NCBI GenBank assembly: GCA_030681645.1
Contig: JAUXRX010000003.1
Location: forward strand, 1 to 53,414
Direction: 5' to 3'
Length of the DNA: 53,414 nt
Origin: Archangium sp.
GTDB taxonomy: Bacteria > Myxococcota > Myxococcia > Myxococcales > Myxococcaceae
In this document: piece by piece, positions 23,359 to 31,392 of the stretch
Layout of the letters: every line of letters begins with the position of its first letter
Position numbering within the stretch: the first letter of the stretch is position 1
Made by a program: the position numbers and the translations under genes
Notes under the pieces: generated by a model
Database searches by the model: none
What the model was told of the DNA's origin: nothing
What the model saw: only the letters and a program-made list of their open reading frames with translations

Positions 23359-25533
23359 TCAGCAGCCGAACAGGTTCACGCGCTGCCCGATCGAGGTGCC
23401 GGTGAGGCCGGGACTGCCGAGCGTCCACGTCGTGCCGTTGCCGCCGGCGAAGCCACTCACGCCGCTGCACCACACGCCGAAGCTCCCCCCCGGGGCGCCA
23501 TCACCACCCCGCCCGCCCGCGCTACCGAAGCCGCCGCGGCCGCCCCACCCGCCCATCCCCGATTGAATCGCGGTGCCGAACGGGTCGATCCACCCCACGC
23601 CTCCGCCGCCAGCCCCACCCGCGCCGCCAGGCCCGCCCGCGCCGCCGATGCCGCCGAAGCCGCCGTTCCCGCCATCGCCGGTCTGCACCGACACCCCGGT
23701 GAGCGACGGGTTCGACGCGATCAGCACCAGCGCGATCGACGCACCGCCCGACGAGCCGGCGTGGCCTCCGTTTCCTCCGGTGCCGCCCGCCCCGCCCCCG
23801 CCCCCACCGCCGCCCGCTTCGTGAAACGCGAGGCACGTCAGCTTCCCGCCACCACCGCCGCCCGAACCGCCCGCGCCTTCACGCCCCGGCGCGCCGTTCG
23901 TCGCGGGCCCTGGCGGCACCCACAGCCCCACTGAGTCGATCGCCCCCGGGTCTCTCGCGCTCGTGCCCCGCGCCCCCGCGGCAGGCGTCGCGCCCGTGCC
24001 CCCGTTGAGTCCGTTGCCCGCGACGTGACAGCCCGCCCACCCTCCCGCGCCTGCAAAGGGACCGCTGCCCCACTGACCGTCGGGGTTCGAGCCCGCGCCC
24101 CCGTTGCCGCCTCGCTGCCCACTGCCAGAGCCTGCGCTGAGCCCACCGATGCCTCCGCTCGGGCTGGTGTTCGGGACACCGCGCCGCGCGTTCTCCCCCT
24201 GGAAACCCGCGGCGCCCCTCGCCCCGGGCGAGCCCGGAGCGCCATTCATGCCGCGCATCGCAGTCCCCGACGCGAGGTGAACGAACCGCAGCGTGAGCAG
24301 GTTGCCACTGTTCACCACGCGCAGCGCCTGAGCGCCCGCGCCGCTCACCGTCGCGTCGGCCCCCTGGATGATCACCCGCTCGAAGGTGGTCGGCGTGGCC
24401 AGGCGATCGATCACCATTCCCGTCGACGGAACGCGAAGCACCGCTCGCGCGGCGTGCGTTGATGAGCGATTCCACGCGACGTCGTAGCCGCCGAACACGC
24501 TGATCCCCGGGGGCCAGGCCAGCGGAGCGTCGTACCGGCCGGTGGCGATGAAGATCTGCCGCTTCCCGAGGCTGAGCGCGCGGGTGAGCGTGAGCACTGG
24601 AGCCGTCATCGTGCCCGCGTTGGTGTCACGCCCCAGCATCGACACGAACACGGCCTGGCCCGCGTCGCCGTCGACGCCATCGCAGTTGGTGTCCTCGAAG
24701 AGATCGTCGGGCGCGTCGACCGTGCTGGTGCAGATGCAGCTCAGCTGCGCGCCGCACACCTGAAAGCGGCCGCACGCGTTCCCGACGCCGCACGACCCGA
24801 TGGTCCCACCGCACCCGTCAGACAGGTTCGTGCCGCAGGTGGCGTTCAACGTCGCGCAGGTGTTCGGCCGGCACGCGCAGCGCTTGATCGCCTGGTCGCA
24901 GTACATCTGCCCGCCGCCGCAATCGAGGCCCGCCCCGCAGAACGGGATCGTGCCGCCGCAGCCGTCATCGAGGTTCTCCCCACATGTCGCGCCCATGCTC
25001 GCGCAGGTCTTCGGCGCACAGCGGCACGAACGACTCGACGCATCGCACGACCACTGGCCGCCTCCGCAGTCCGGAACCGCGCCGCACGAGGCGATCGTCC
25101 CACCGCACCCGTCAGGCAGCTCGAAGCCGCAGGTGGCGCCGAGCGTCGCGCAGGTCTTCGGCACGCAGCCGCAGCGGTTGGCCTGGACTGCGCCACAGGT
25201 CTCGGGTGCCGCGCACGAACCGCAGCTCAGCTGACCTCCGCAGCCATCAGCCGCCGAGCCGCATCTCGCGCCCACGTCCGTGCAGGTGCGTGGGGTGCAC
25301 TGGAGGCCGGCGTCGAGCTCGACGGCCACGCCGGCGTCGACCCCCGCGTCGTCGGTGCCTGAATCGACGCCGGCGTCCCGGCGTCCCGCATCAGGCGGCC
25401 GCGCGGCAGCGACACAACTCGACGACTGGCAGACGTCCACCGGCGCGCAGTCCGAATCGGAGTGACAGGTGAGGACAGCCGAGCCGCACCCGGTGGTGCA
25501 GACGAGAACGAACGACAGGACGCTTCTGAACAT
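23359..25533 (-). CDS. Large surface lipoprotein: Cys-rich repeats, beta-helix-like part, Gly-rich collagen-like tail
   Basis: 724 residues. Signal peptide with lipobox CTTGC (Cys16). A PDAG-type linker leads to four Cys-rich repeats of about 40 residues (pattern CxPxTCATLGATCG, DGCGGTI, CG) at about 79-270, then DTNCDGVDGDAGQ, a parallel-beta-helix-like section (FVSMLGRDTNAGTMTAPVLT, ATGRYD, GISVFGGYD) that resembles pectate-lyase-fold surface proteins, and a tail of about 250 residues rich in GG and GxG triplets. This is a recurrent myxobacterial cell-surface architecture. Enzymatic function is not visible; adhesion or matrix binding is plausible. Confidence 0.85.
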   Translation of the reverse strand: MFRSVLSFVLVCTTGCGSAVLTCHSDSDCAPVDVCQSSSCVAAARPPDAGRRDAGVDSGTDDAGVDAGVAVELDAGLQCTPRTCTDVGARCGSAADGCGGQLSCGSCAAPETCGAVQANRCGCVPKTCATLGATCGFELPDGCGGTIASCGAVPDCGGGQWSCDASSRSCRCAPKTCASMGATCGENLDDGCGGTIPFCGAGLDCGGGQMYCDQAIKRCACRPNTCATLNATCGTNLSDGCGGTIGSCGVGNACGRFQVCGAQLSCICTSTVDAPDDLFEDTNCDGVDGDAGQAVFVSMLGRDTNAGTMTAPVLTLTRALSLGKRQIFIATGRYDAPLAWPPGISVFGGYDVAWNRSSTHAARAVLRVPSTGMVIDRLATPTTFERVIIQGADATVSGAGAQALRVVNSGNLLTLRFVHLASGTAMRGMNGAPGSPGARGAAGFQGENARRGVPNTSPSGGIGGLSAGSGSGQRGGNGGAGSNPDGQWGSGPFAGAGGWAGCHVAGNGLNGGTGATPAAGARGTSARDPGAIDSVGLWVPPGPATNGAPGREGAGGSGGGGGGKLTCLAFHEAGGGGGGGGAGGTGGNGGHAGSSGGASIALVLIASNPSLTGVSVQTGDGGNGGFGGIGGAGGPGGAGGAGGGGVGWIDPFGTAIQSGMGGWGGRGGFGSAGGRGGDGAPGGSFGVWCSGVSGFAGGNGTTWTLGSPGLTGTSIGQRVNLFGC

Positions 25534-25687
25534 GACCGCTCCAGGAAAGAGGAAGACCGCGCAGCGCCCTGGAGCGCGCTGCGTGCCAGCTCACTTCGAC
25601 CGGGAAATCGGGGGTTCCGTGGGGAGGGAGGGGCAGGACGCGGATGGGGCGTGGCCGCTCCATCGCGATTCTCTGCGCCGGAGAAAA

Positions 25688-27112
25688 TCAGCCGAAGCGA
25701 GCGTGAAGCCGCTTCCAGCCGGCGGCGCCCAGCGGATTGCCAGTCAGCTCGAGCGACCGCAACTGCGTGAGCGATTCAGACTCGAGCAGCGCCGCGAGGC
25801 CGGGGGCGCCGATGCGATTTCTCGGCAACGACAGGTCGACGAGCGTCTTGAAGCGCGGCGCGCGCGCGATCACGAAGGCGCCTTCGTCGCCGAGCTGGTT
25901 CCCGCCGAGTGAGAGCCGCGTGAGGCGTCCCGGGCTCCGGCTGTCGGCGAGCGCCTCGGTGCCCTCGGCCCGCAGCTCGTTGTTCGCCAGCGACAGCTCG
26001 GTGAAGCGCGCTGCCCAGCGGCTGGCCGCGAGCGGACCCACGCCCTTGTCCGTCACCACGTCGTCCTCGACGTGCAGGCACTCGAGCGCGGGGAACGCCT
26101 TGCCACCCTGCTCCGCCAGCAACCCCAGGCCCTCGTCACCCAGCCGCTCGCCGACGAGCGCGAGGCGAGTGAGCTTTCGCAGGCGGCGCGAGGCCAGCAG
26201 GTGCGCCAACCGATCACGGCTCAACGGGCCGGGTGCGTTCGGTCTCGGCGCGCGAAACTCGAGGCTCTCCAGGCGCTCGAGCCAGGGCAGCGTGGCGAAG
26301 CGCTCGCTGTCGATGGCACTCGAGGACGCGACGACCAGCTCCGTCACCGGCTCGCGTTGAAAGAACGCGTCGAGTCGCGGGAGCGCCAGCGAATCATGCA
26401 CGACCACGCGCTCGACGAAGCCGCGGTGAAACCGGGCGTCCCCGGCGTCGGGACCAAGCCCTTCCAGCCACGCGTCCCGGTGGTCACGCAGCAACGCCGC
26501 CTCGCGATCGCGAAGCGGGCCCTCGACTCCGCTCGAGCTGAACGGTTCGGGCTGCGCGCCCCGCGCGAGCTCGCACTGAATCGAGATGAACTCGCCTCGG
26601 GGATCGCCGCGCTCGATCAACCAGTCGGCGAGCACGAGACGCGGGCCCTCTGCCCGCGGGTCGGCCAGCACCGCCGCGAACAGCTCTTCGCGCGACGCAC
26701 CCGCGGCGCCCTTCGTGGTGGCGAGGGTCACCGTCATGCGATCGGCGCGGCGCCGCCCCGCCCAGGCCAGGCACGCCGACGCGTTCGACGAGTCTCGGTA
26801 TCGGTCCCACGTGGTGATGTCCGGCCAGGCGCTGGCTGGAGTCGCCTCGCCGTGCCCGGCCGCGACGCCGACGGTGAGGTGATCGCCCGCGACGACGCAC
26901 AGGCAGATCGACGTGACGCTGCGCGCGTCGGACGCGGCGCCGGCGCTGACCCACGCGAAGCCCAGCTCGCTCCGAAGCGCCGCTTCTGCGCACCGCTCGA
27001 CCTCAGTCATCGCGAGGAGCCGCGTGGTGCGCCGTCCGTTCGCCTTCGCGAGCAGCGCTTCAGCGGCCTCCCGCTCGGCCCCTGTCCACACCGCTCGCCG
27101 CTGCGACGTCAC
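25688..27112 (-). CDS. TIGR02996 domain plus leucine-rich-repeat protein
   Basis: 474 residues from the GTG at 27112; the upstream boundary is uncertain. Residues 1-150 are unassigned. The TIGR02996 signature follows (REELFAAVLADP, RLVLADWLIERGDPRGEFI), a domain typically followed by leucine-rich repeats in planctomycetes and myxobacteria. Ribonuclease-inhibitor-type repeats occupy the last 220 residues (FTELSLANNELRAEGTEAL, LTRLSLGGNQLGDEGAFVI, LVDLSLPRNRIGAPGLAAL, LRSLELTGNPLGAAGWKRL). A family A palindrome is translated in frame as FSSSGVEGPL between the two domains. Function is probably protein binding. Confidence 0.75.
   Translation of the reverse strand: MTSQRRAVWTGAEREAAEALLAKANGRRTTRLLAMTEVERCAEAALRSELGFAWVSAGAASDARSVTSICLCVVAGDHLTVGVAAGHGEATPASAWPDITTWDRYRDSSNASACLAWAGRRRADRMTVTLATTKGAAGASREELFAAVLADPRAEGPRLVLADWLIERGDPRGEFISIQCELARGAQPEPFSSSGVEGPLRDREAALLRDHRDAWLEGLGPDAGDARFHRGFVERVVVHDSLALPRLDAFFQREPVTELVVASSSAIDSERFATLPWLERLESLEFRAPRPNAPGPLSRDRLAHLLASRRLRKLTRLALVGERLGDEGLGLLAEQGGKAFPALECLHVEDDVVTDKGVGPLAASRWAARFTELSLANNELRAEGTEALADSRSPGRLTRLSLGGNQLGDEGAFVIARAPRFKTLVDLSLPRNRIGAPGLAALLESESLTQLRSLELTGNPLGAAGWKRLHARFG
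26519..26547. repeat. Palindromic repeat family A, in-frame copy A5
   Basis: CCTCGACTCCGCTCG plus AGCTGAACGG, inside the LRR gene. On the coding (minus) strand it reads EPFSSSGVEGP, between the TIGR02996 segment and the LRR array, without breaking the frame. Confidence 0.85.
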
Positions 27113-27385
27113 CGCGCAGAGGATACGTCCCAGTCGCCAGGATCGGGACAGATCACCGCGCTGGCTGAAAGCAGCGTCCCCGGCGCACCGATTGCGCGTC
27201 GGCGCGCGGACGTTCGCGGGGGAAGGCGCGGCGGAACGATCCTTGAACTGCCATGGCACGCTGCGCGGAGGAGGAGCACCGAGTGCGCTTCGGTCGTGCC
27301 GTAGCAGTCGCGGCGCGCCCAGGCCGGGCGGCACGCCCCATGCGTATTCATCGTTCGAAGCCGCGACCCGGGACCGAGGCGGCGC

Positions 27386-28897
27386 ATGCGCGTGTGGAAG
27401 ACAATCGTTCGAGGGCTGATCGTGGGCGTCGTCTCGCTCGCGCTGCTCTACGCGGTGGTGGGCAACCTGGTCCTCTCGACCGGCGTGGTGCGGGGGCTGA
27501 CCAACGTGGCGCCCGACGAACTGACCGTCGACTACCACCGCGCCTGGACGGCCTGGCCGGGACGCGTTCACGTCGAGGACCTCACCGTCCGCTTCCAGGA
27601 TGCCAACGTCCAGTTCTACCTGCAGCTCGACGAGGCCCGGGTGGACCTCGCGTTGTGGTCACTGGCGCGAAGGAAGTTCCACGCCACCCGCGTGCGCGCC
27701 ACCGGGGCGTCGTGGCGCATGGTGCTGAAGACGGATGACCCGGTGGCCGACGCCGCCCGGCTCGAGGCGTACCCCGTCATCCCCGGCTTCGCGCGACCGC
27801 CGGTGCGCACTGCGGTCGTGACTCCCCCGCCGGACCCGGCCGCGCTGTGGACGGTGCAGGTCGACGACGTCGACGCGACGGTGCGCGAGGTGTGGGTGAT
27901 GGAGTTCGCCTGGCAGGGCACCGGCCGCGTGCAGGGGGCCTTCGAGCTCCAGCCGCTGCGCCACCTCTGGGTCCGGCCGGCGCTCCTGGCCCTCGAGCCG
28001 GGCACGTTGTCGGTCGGCGTGACGCAGGTCTCGACCGACTTCTCGATGCGCGCTGACGTCGACGTGGCGCCCTACGACATCGAGACGCACCCGGCGCTGC
28101 AGGTCTTCCGGCCCCTCTCCGCCTCGGTTCAGCTCCAGGCACGCCTGGACGATCTCTCGGTCGCCCAGCGCTACCTGCCGCAGGTGGTGGCGGCTGGCCG
28201 TGGCCGCTTCGACGCCGACCTGCGCCTGATCGCCGGGAAGCTGGGGCCGGCCACCACCTTCCTGTTGCAGCTCGACAGCCTGCAGGCCCGCCACGAGGAG
28301 TTCATCGTGGACGGGGTCGTCACGGTGCGGGCCGCGCTCGCCCCCGGCACGTCCAAGCCGACCTTCACCGGCGAGGCGGGCGGCATGGTGCACCTCGAGC
28401 TCGAGGGCCTGCCGGTCAACGTCCTGCTCAACCAGGTGGAGCTGGACCTGGTGCTGTCGACGCAGGACCTGGTGGACGGCGTCGGCCTGGAGTCTGCGAG
28501 CGCGCACGTCATCGCCGCCCGGGTCGACGACGCCCGCGCGCTGAGGGCCGCGGCGGCGAGGCGGGTGCCGCTCTTCCTGCCGGCGCAGCTCGGAGATGGC
28601 CCGCTCCAGTTCTCGGGCACTGCCTACCTCACCCCGGCGCAGACCCTGGTGCAGCTCACCGACGCCCGGCTCGGCTCGGCTCGGCTGCGGGGCGTCGCGC
28701 TCACCGATGACGAGGTGTGGCGGGCTGCGTGCGCGGGTCACGTCGGGGGCCTGGCGTTCGGCGCCCGCTTCGAGTCGGGTGCGCTCCAGGTGCTCCCGTT
28801 CGTGGGGCCACAGTGGCTGGGCGAGGAGTTCGCGCGGATGAAGATCGATCCCCACCTCGCCGAGCCCACGCCGCTGGCCGCGTTCAACCTGCGCTGA
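27386..28897 (+). CDS. AsmA-like membrane-anchored protein
   Basis: 503 residues. One N-terminal membrane segment (about 9-30: LIVGVVSLALLYAVVGNLVL), then a long beta-rich periplasmic region with DELTVDYHRAWTAWPGRVHVEDLTVRF, typical of AsmA/TamB-like proteins in which repeated beta-strands form a lipid groove. Such proteins help move phospholipids to the outer membrane. Assignment rests on this motif and overall pattern, not on a full family signature. It is divergent from the LRR gene and overlaps the end of the DUF2378 gene on the other strand by 14 bp. Confidence 0.6.
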   Translation: MRVWKTIVRGLIVGVVSLALLYAVVGNLVLSTGVVRGLTNVAPDELTVDYHRAWTAWPGRVHVEDLTVRFQDANVQFYLQLDEARVDLALWSLARRKFHATRVRATGASWRMVLKTDDPVADAARLEAYPVIPGFARPPVRTAVVTPPPDPAALWTVQVDDVDATVREVWVMEFAWQGTGRVQGAFELQPLRHLWVRPALLALEPGTLSVGVTQVSTDFSMRADVDVAPYDIETHPALQVFRPLSASVQLQARLDDLSVAQRYLPQVVAAGRGRFDADLRLIAGKLGPATTFLLQLDSLQARHEEFIVDGVVTVRAALAPGTSKPTFTGEAGGMVHLELEGLPVNVLLNQVELDLVLSTQDLVDGVGLESASAHVIAARVDDARALRAAAARRVPLFLPAQLGDGPLQFSGTAYLTPAQTLVQLTDARLGSARLRGVALTDDEVWRAACAGHVGGLAFGARFESGALQVLPFVGPQWLGEEFARMKIDPHLAEPTPLAAFNLR

Positions 28898-29426
28898 GCG
28901 TGGTCTCGGTCATCACCCGCACCACCCCGGCGCCGAAGACCCGCTCGACGACCTCGACCTTCACCGTGTCATCCGCGCGCCGCAGCGCCGCCTCGAGGAT
29001 CCCGGCGACCAGGTCCGCCGTCATCACCTTGTCGTGGAACGACACGCGCCACTGCCCCCTGCCTTCGGGCTCTGCCGAGATCTCCATGCCCGGCTGCGGC
29101 ACCTTCCACAGCTTCGCCAGGCGCTTGAGCGTTCCACCGACGCCCAGCACCGGCATCAGCCCCCCCGTCACCCGCCCGAGGATGGTGTTGAAGTAGCCCT
29201 CGATCATCGCGTGACCGATGTGGCGGTGCGCGGCGGTGGTGTCTTCATGCCCGAACGCGTGCGCCGTGGTCACCTCGAGCGCGCGGCCCCACACCTCTTC
29301 GGGGTAGCGCGGCTCGGGCCGATCGGCGTCGAACCCCGCGGCCTTGAGGTGTGACTTGAACGCGCCCTGTGGCTTGAGGACACGGAGAAACAGCCCCTCG
29401 AAGATGCTGCCATCGACCGTTGCCAT
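28884..29426 (-). CDS. DUF2378 (TIGR02265) myxobacterial paralogue family protein
   Basis: 180 residues from the ATG at 29426, with GGGGGAGC upstream as ribosome site. SIFEGLFLRVLKP, YPEEVWGRALEVTTAHAFG, GHAMIEGYFNTILGRV and MPVLGVGGTLKRLAKLWKVPQ are features of the family named after its many copies in Myxococcus and Stigmatella; length is standard. Biochemical function is unknown. It is the last gene of the pncB-to-vWA operon, 88 bp after the vWA gene, and may or may not be part of that transcript. Confidence 0.85.
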   Translation of the reverse strand: MATVDGSIFEGLFLRVLKPQGAFKSHLKAAGFDADRPEPRYPEEVWGRALEVTTAHAFGHEDTTAAHRHIGHAMIEGYFNTILGRVTGGLMPVLGVGGTLKRLAKLWKVPQPGMEISAEPEGRGQWRVSFHDKVMTADLVAGILEAALRRADDTVKVEVVERVFGAGVVRVMTETTLSAG

Positions 29427-29514
29427 GTGTGCTCCCCCCTGAAAACGGGCGCGATGTTGGACCCGCGGCGTGCGGCAGCGGAAGGGAGCCCCCAATCTCG
29501 GGGAGGAGCTGGAC

Positions 29515-30318
29515 TCACGGCCCGAAGAAGCCGGCGGCTGCACCCGGTTGGATCTTTCCCTGGCTCGCGCGCACGGCGCTGCGGCTGACGAGCTGGAAGG
29601 CGCGCCGCAGGCCCGAGGGCGTGGCGTCGCGTTCCCAGAGAATGCAGCCGGCGGGAATGCCCATCGACTTCGCCACGTGCTCGAAGTTCACGTCGGTGCC
29701 CACGCCCACCAGCGCCAGCGTGAAGAGCTCGGACGCGAGCAGATCGCGGCTGATCCTCGCGCAGTCCGCGGCCGTGCGCTTGCTGCCCACGTCTTCACCG
29801 TCGGTCACCACCACCACCACGCTGCGGGTCGGTGTGCCGCCATCACGCAGCCGCTGCGCGTAGGCCACGTTCGCGGCCAGCGCGCTGCACCAGGTGTCGT
29901 AGAGCGCGGTGGAGCCGGAGGCGCGGTAGTTCTTCGTGTCGAGCCTGGTCGCGTCGGGGACGGGCACGTAGCTGTGGATCACGTCCATCGTGCCGCTGAA
30001 GGTCCAGCAGGCGAGGAGGACTGCGTCGCGGTCTTTGGCTCCCGCGAAGGCGTCGAGGAGGGCGTTCTGGCCTTCCCGGACTCCTTTCTCGAGGCCGCGA
30101 TCACTGATCGAGGAGCTGGCGTCGATCAGGACTGTGACCAGGGTGACGTCTGAGGCGGTGATGTCTTCGAGGTCCTTTCCAGCGGCGCCGGCGAGGACCA
30201 GGTTTCCCAGGTTGCCGGTGATCAGCGTGCTGGTTTGCGGGGAGATCACTCCTTTGGTGGTGGCTGAGGTGAAGAGCGAAGTGGCTTCATCGGGGGTCAT
30301 GGTCTTCTTCGTCGACAT
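29515..30318 (-). CDS. vWA-domain protein (TerY-like member of a signalling triad)
   Basis: 267 residues. The MIDAS metal site is intact: DASSS at 66-70, a Thr in ASGSTALYDT (137) and VVTDGED (Asp173). Residues 1-50 are an unassigned N-terminal helix-rich part. The fold binds a divalent metal and partner proteins. In the described TerY-P triad a TerY vWA protein is encoded with a PP2C phosphatase and a zinc-ribbon kinase; all three classes are here in one operon. Its ribosome site AAGGAGCAACCC is nearly the same as that of the phosphatase gene. No TerC, TerD or TerZ gene is in the window, so tellurite resistance is not implied. Confidence 0.8.
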   Translation of the reverse strand: MSTKKTMTPDEATSLFTSATTKGVISPQTSTLITGNLGNLVLAGAAGKDLEDITASDVTLVTVLIDASSSISDRGLEKGVREGQNALLDAFAGAKDRDAVLLACWTFSGTMDVIHSYVPVPDATRLDTKNYRASGSTALYDTWCSALAANVAYAQRLRDGGTPTRSVVVVVTDGEDVGSKRTAADCARISRDLLASELFTLALVGVGTDVNFEHVAKSMGIPAGCILWERDATPSGLRRAFQLVSRSAVRASQGKIQPGAAAGFFGP

Positions 30319-30368
30319 GGGTTGCTCCTTGTTTTGGGTGTGGCTCCGCCAGAGGGTGAGGTCGACAG

Positions 30369-30411
30369 CCCCTCACCCCGGCCCTCTCCCCGCTCGCGCA
30401 GGGAGAGGGAG
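30369..30411. repeat. Palindromic repeat family B, copy B2, between nicotinamidase and vWA genes
   Basis: CCCTCACCCCGG followed by a 9-bp stem (30382-30390 with 30401-30409). It abuts the stop codon of the nicotinamidase-like gene, so in the operon transcript it would fold just after that stop and could attenuate or stabilise the RNA upstream of the vWA gene. Confidence 0.85.
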
Positions 30412-31380
30412 CTAGATGGTCACTGCGTCGGTGGTGCGGACGACCTTCATCCCCGCCTTCTTCCACTGCTCGATCGCCTCATCGGCGAGCTTCGGGAAGT
30501 TGAGGTGATCAGGGAGCGGAGACAGAGGAGGCGGCGGCACCGGGCTCATCGCGTCCTCGAGGATCCAGATCTTCTCGGCGAGCTTCGGGTCGGTGGCGGC
30601 CACGTGCTTGTGGATGTCGTTCACCGTCGAGAGCACGCAGTGGCTCTTCGCCTGGCCGAACACGTACACGCGGTCGTACTCCATCAACATCTTGAAGAAC
30701 GGCGCGTTGAACGATCCCACCACGTTGCCCGACAGCTCGGTCACCTCAGGCGAGAGCACCGAGTAGTTCTCGGTCATCGCGTGCGTGCCCTTCGTCTCGA
30801 AGTGCGTCTGGTGCTTGCGCGCCGCCGCGTGGAACAGCGCCGCTTCCATCATCGCCGGCACCAGCGCGTGCGAGAGACCGCCAAGCAGCGTGTGGTACGG
30901 CCACACCGTCAGCACGTACTTCCCCGTGCTCTCGAGCTTCTTCACGTACTCGAGGCTCTCCTTCGGGTGCGCGATCGCCGTCCACTTCCCCGAGCGCACG
31001 TCTTCGTGGAACACCGGCGTCAGGGGCGCGGGGTGCCTCCCCTGCGCGTCGACCCACCAGGCCGGGTGGAAGATCTGGAACACCCGGTGCGTGTCCATCG
31101 AGAAGAACAGCCCGGTGATCTTGTCGAGGTGCCGGTACAGCCACTCGGTGGTGCGGGTGGTGTCTTCCACCGCGCCCGGCACGAAGAGGCTCGCGCCCGG
31201 CGTGCAGAACCCGACCTGCACGTCGATGCCGAACGCCGCGATGCGGAACTTGTCCTGCCCCGCCGGCTTGACGCCGTGCTTCGTCGCGAACGCCTCGCCC
31301 GCCTCCGTCACCAGGCCTGCGCGCTCGAGGTAGAGCTGGGACACCTGCTTGGGATCGTAGAAATCAGGGAGCGGCAACAT
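30412..31380 (-). CDS. Nicotinamidase-like cysteine hydrolase (isochorismatase superfamily)
   Basis: 322 residues, longer than typical PncA (about 190-215). All catalytic elements are in order: Asp53 in FGIDVQVGFC; metal ligands in SMDTH (Asp96, His98) and His105; the VWPYHTLLGG segment that matches the WPxHCxxG motif of nicotinamidases; Lys197 in TKGTHAMTENYS; nucleophile Cys248 in GQAKSHCVL. It would hydrolyse nicotinamide to nicotinate in the cytoplasm, giving the substrate of the phosphoribosyltransferase encoded at the head of this operon. A different amide substrate is possible. Good ribosome site (GAAGGAGG) 12 bp after the kinase stop. Confidence 0.8.
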   Translation of the reverse strand: MLPLPDFYDPKQVSQLYLERAGLVTEAGEAFATKHGVKPAGQDKFRIAAFGIDVQVGFCTPGASLFVPGAVEDTTRTTEWLYRHLDKITGLFFSMDTHRVFQIFHPAWWVDAQGRHPAPLTPVFHEDVRSGKWTAIAHPKESLEYVKKLESTGKYVLTVWPYHTLLGGLSHALVPAMMEAALFHAAARKHQTHFETKGTHAMTENYSVLSPEVTELSGNVVGSFNAPFFKMLMEYDRVYVFGQAKSHCVLSTVNDIHKHVAATDPKLAEKIWILEDAMSPVPPPPLSPLPDHLNFPKLADEAIEQWKKAGMKVVRTTDAVTI

Positions 31381-31392
31381 GGCGAACCTCCT

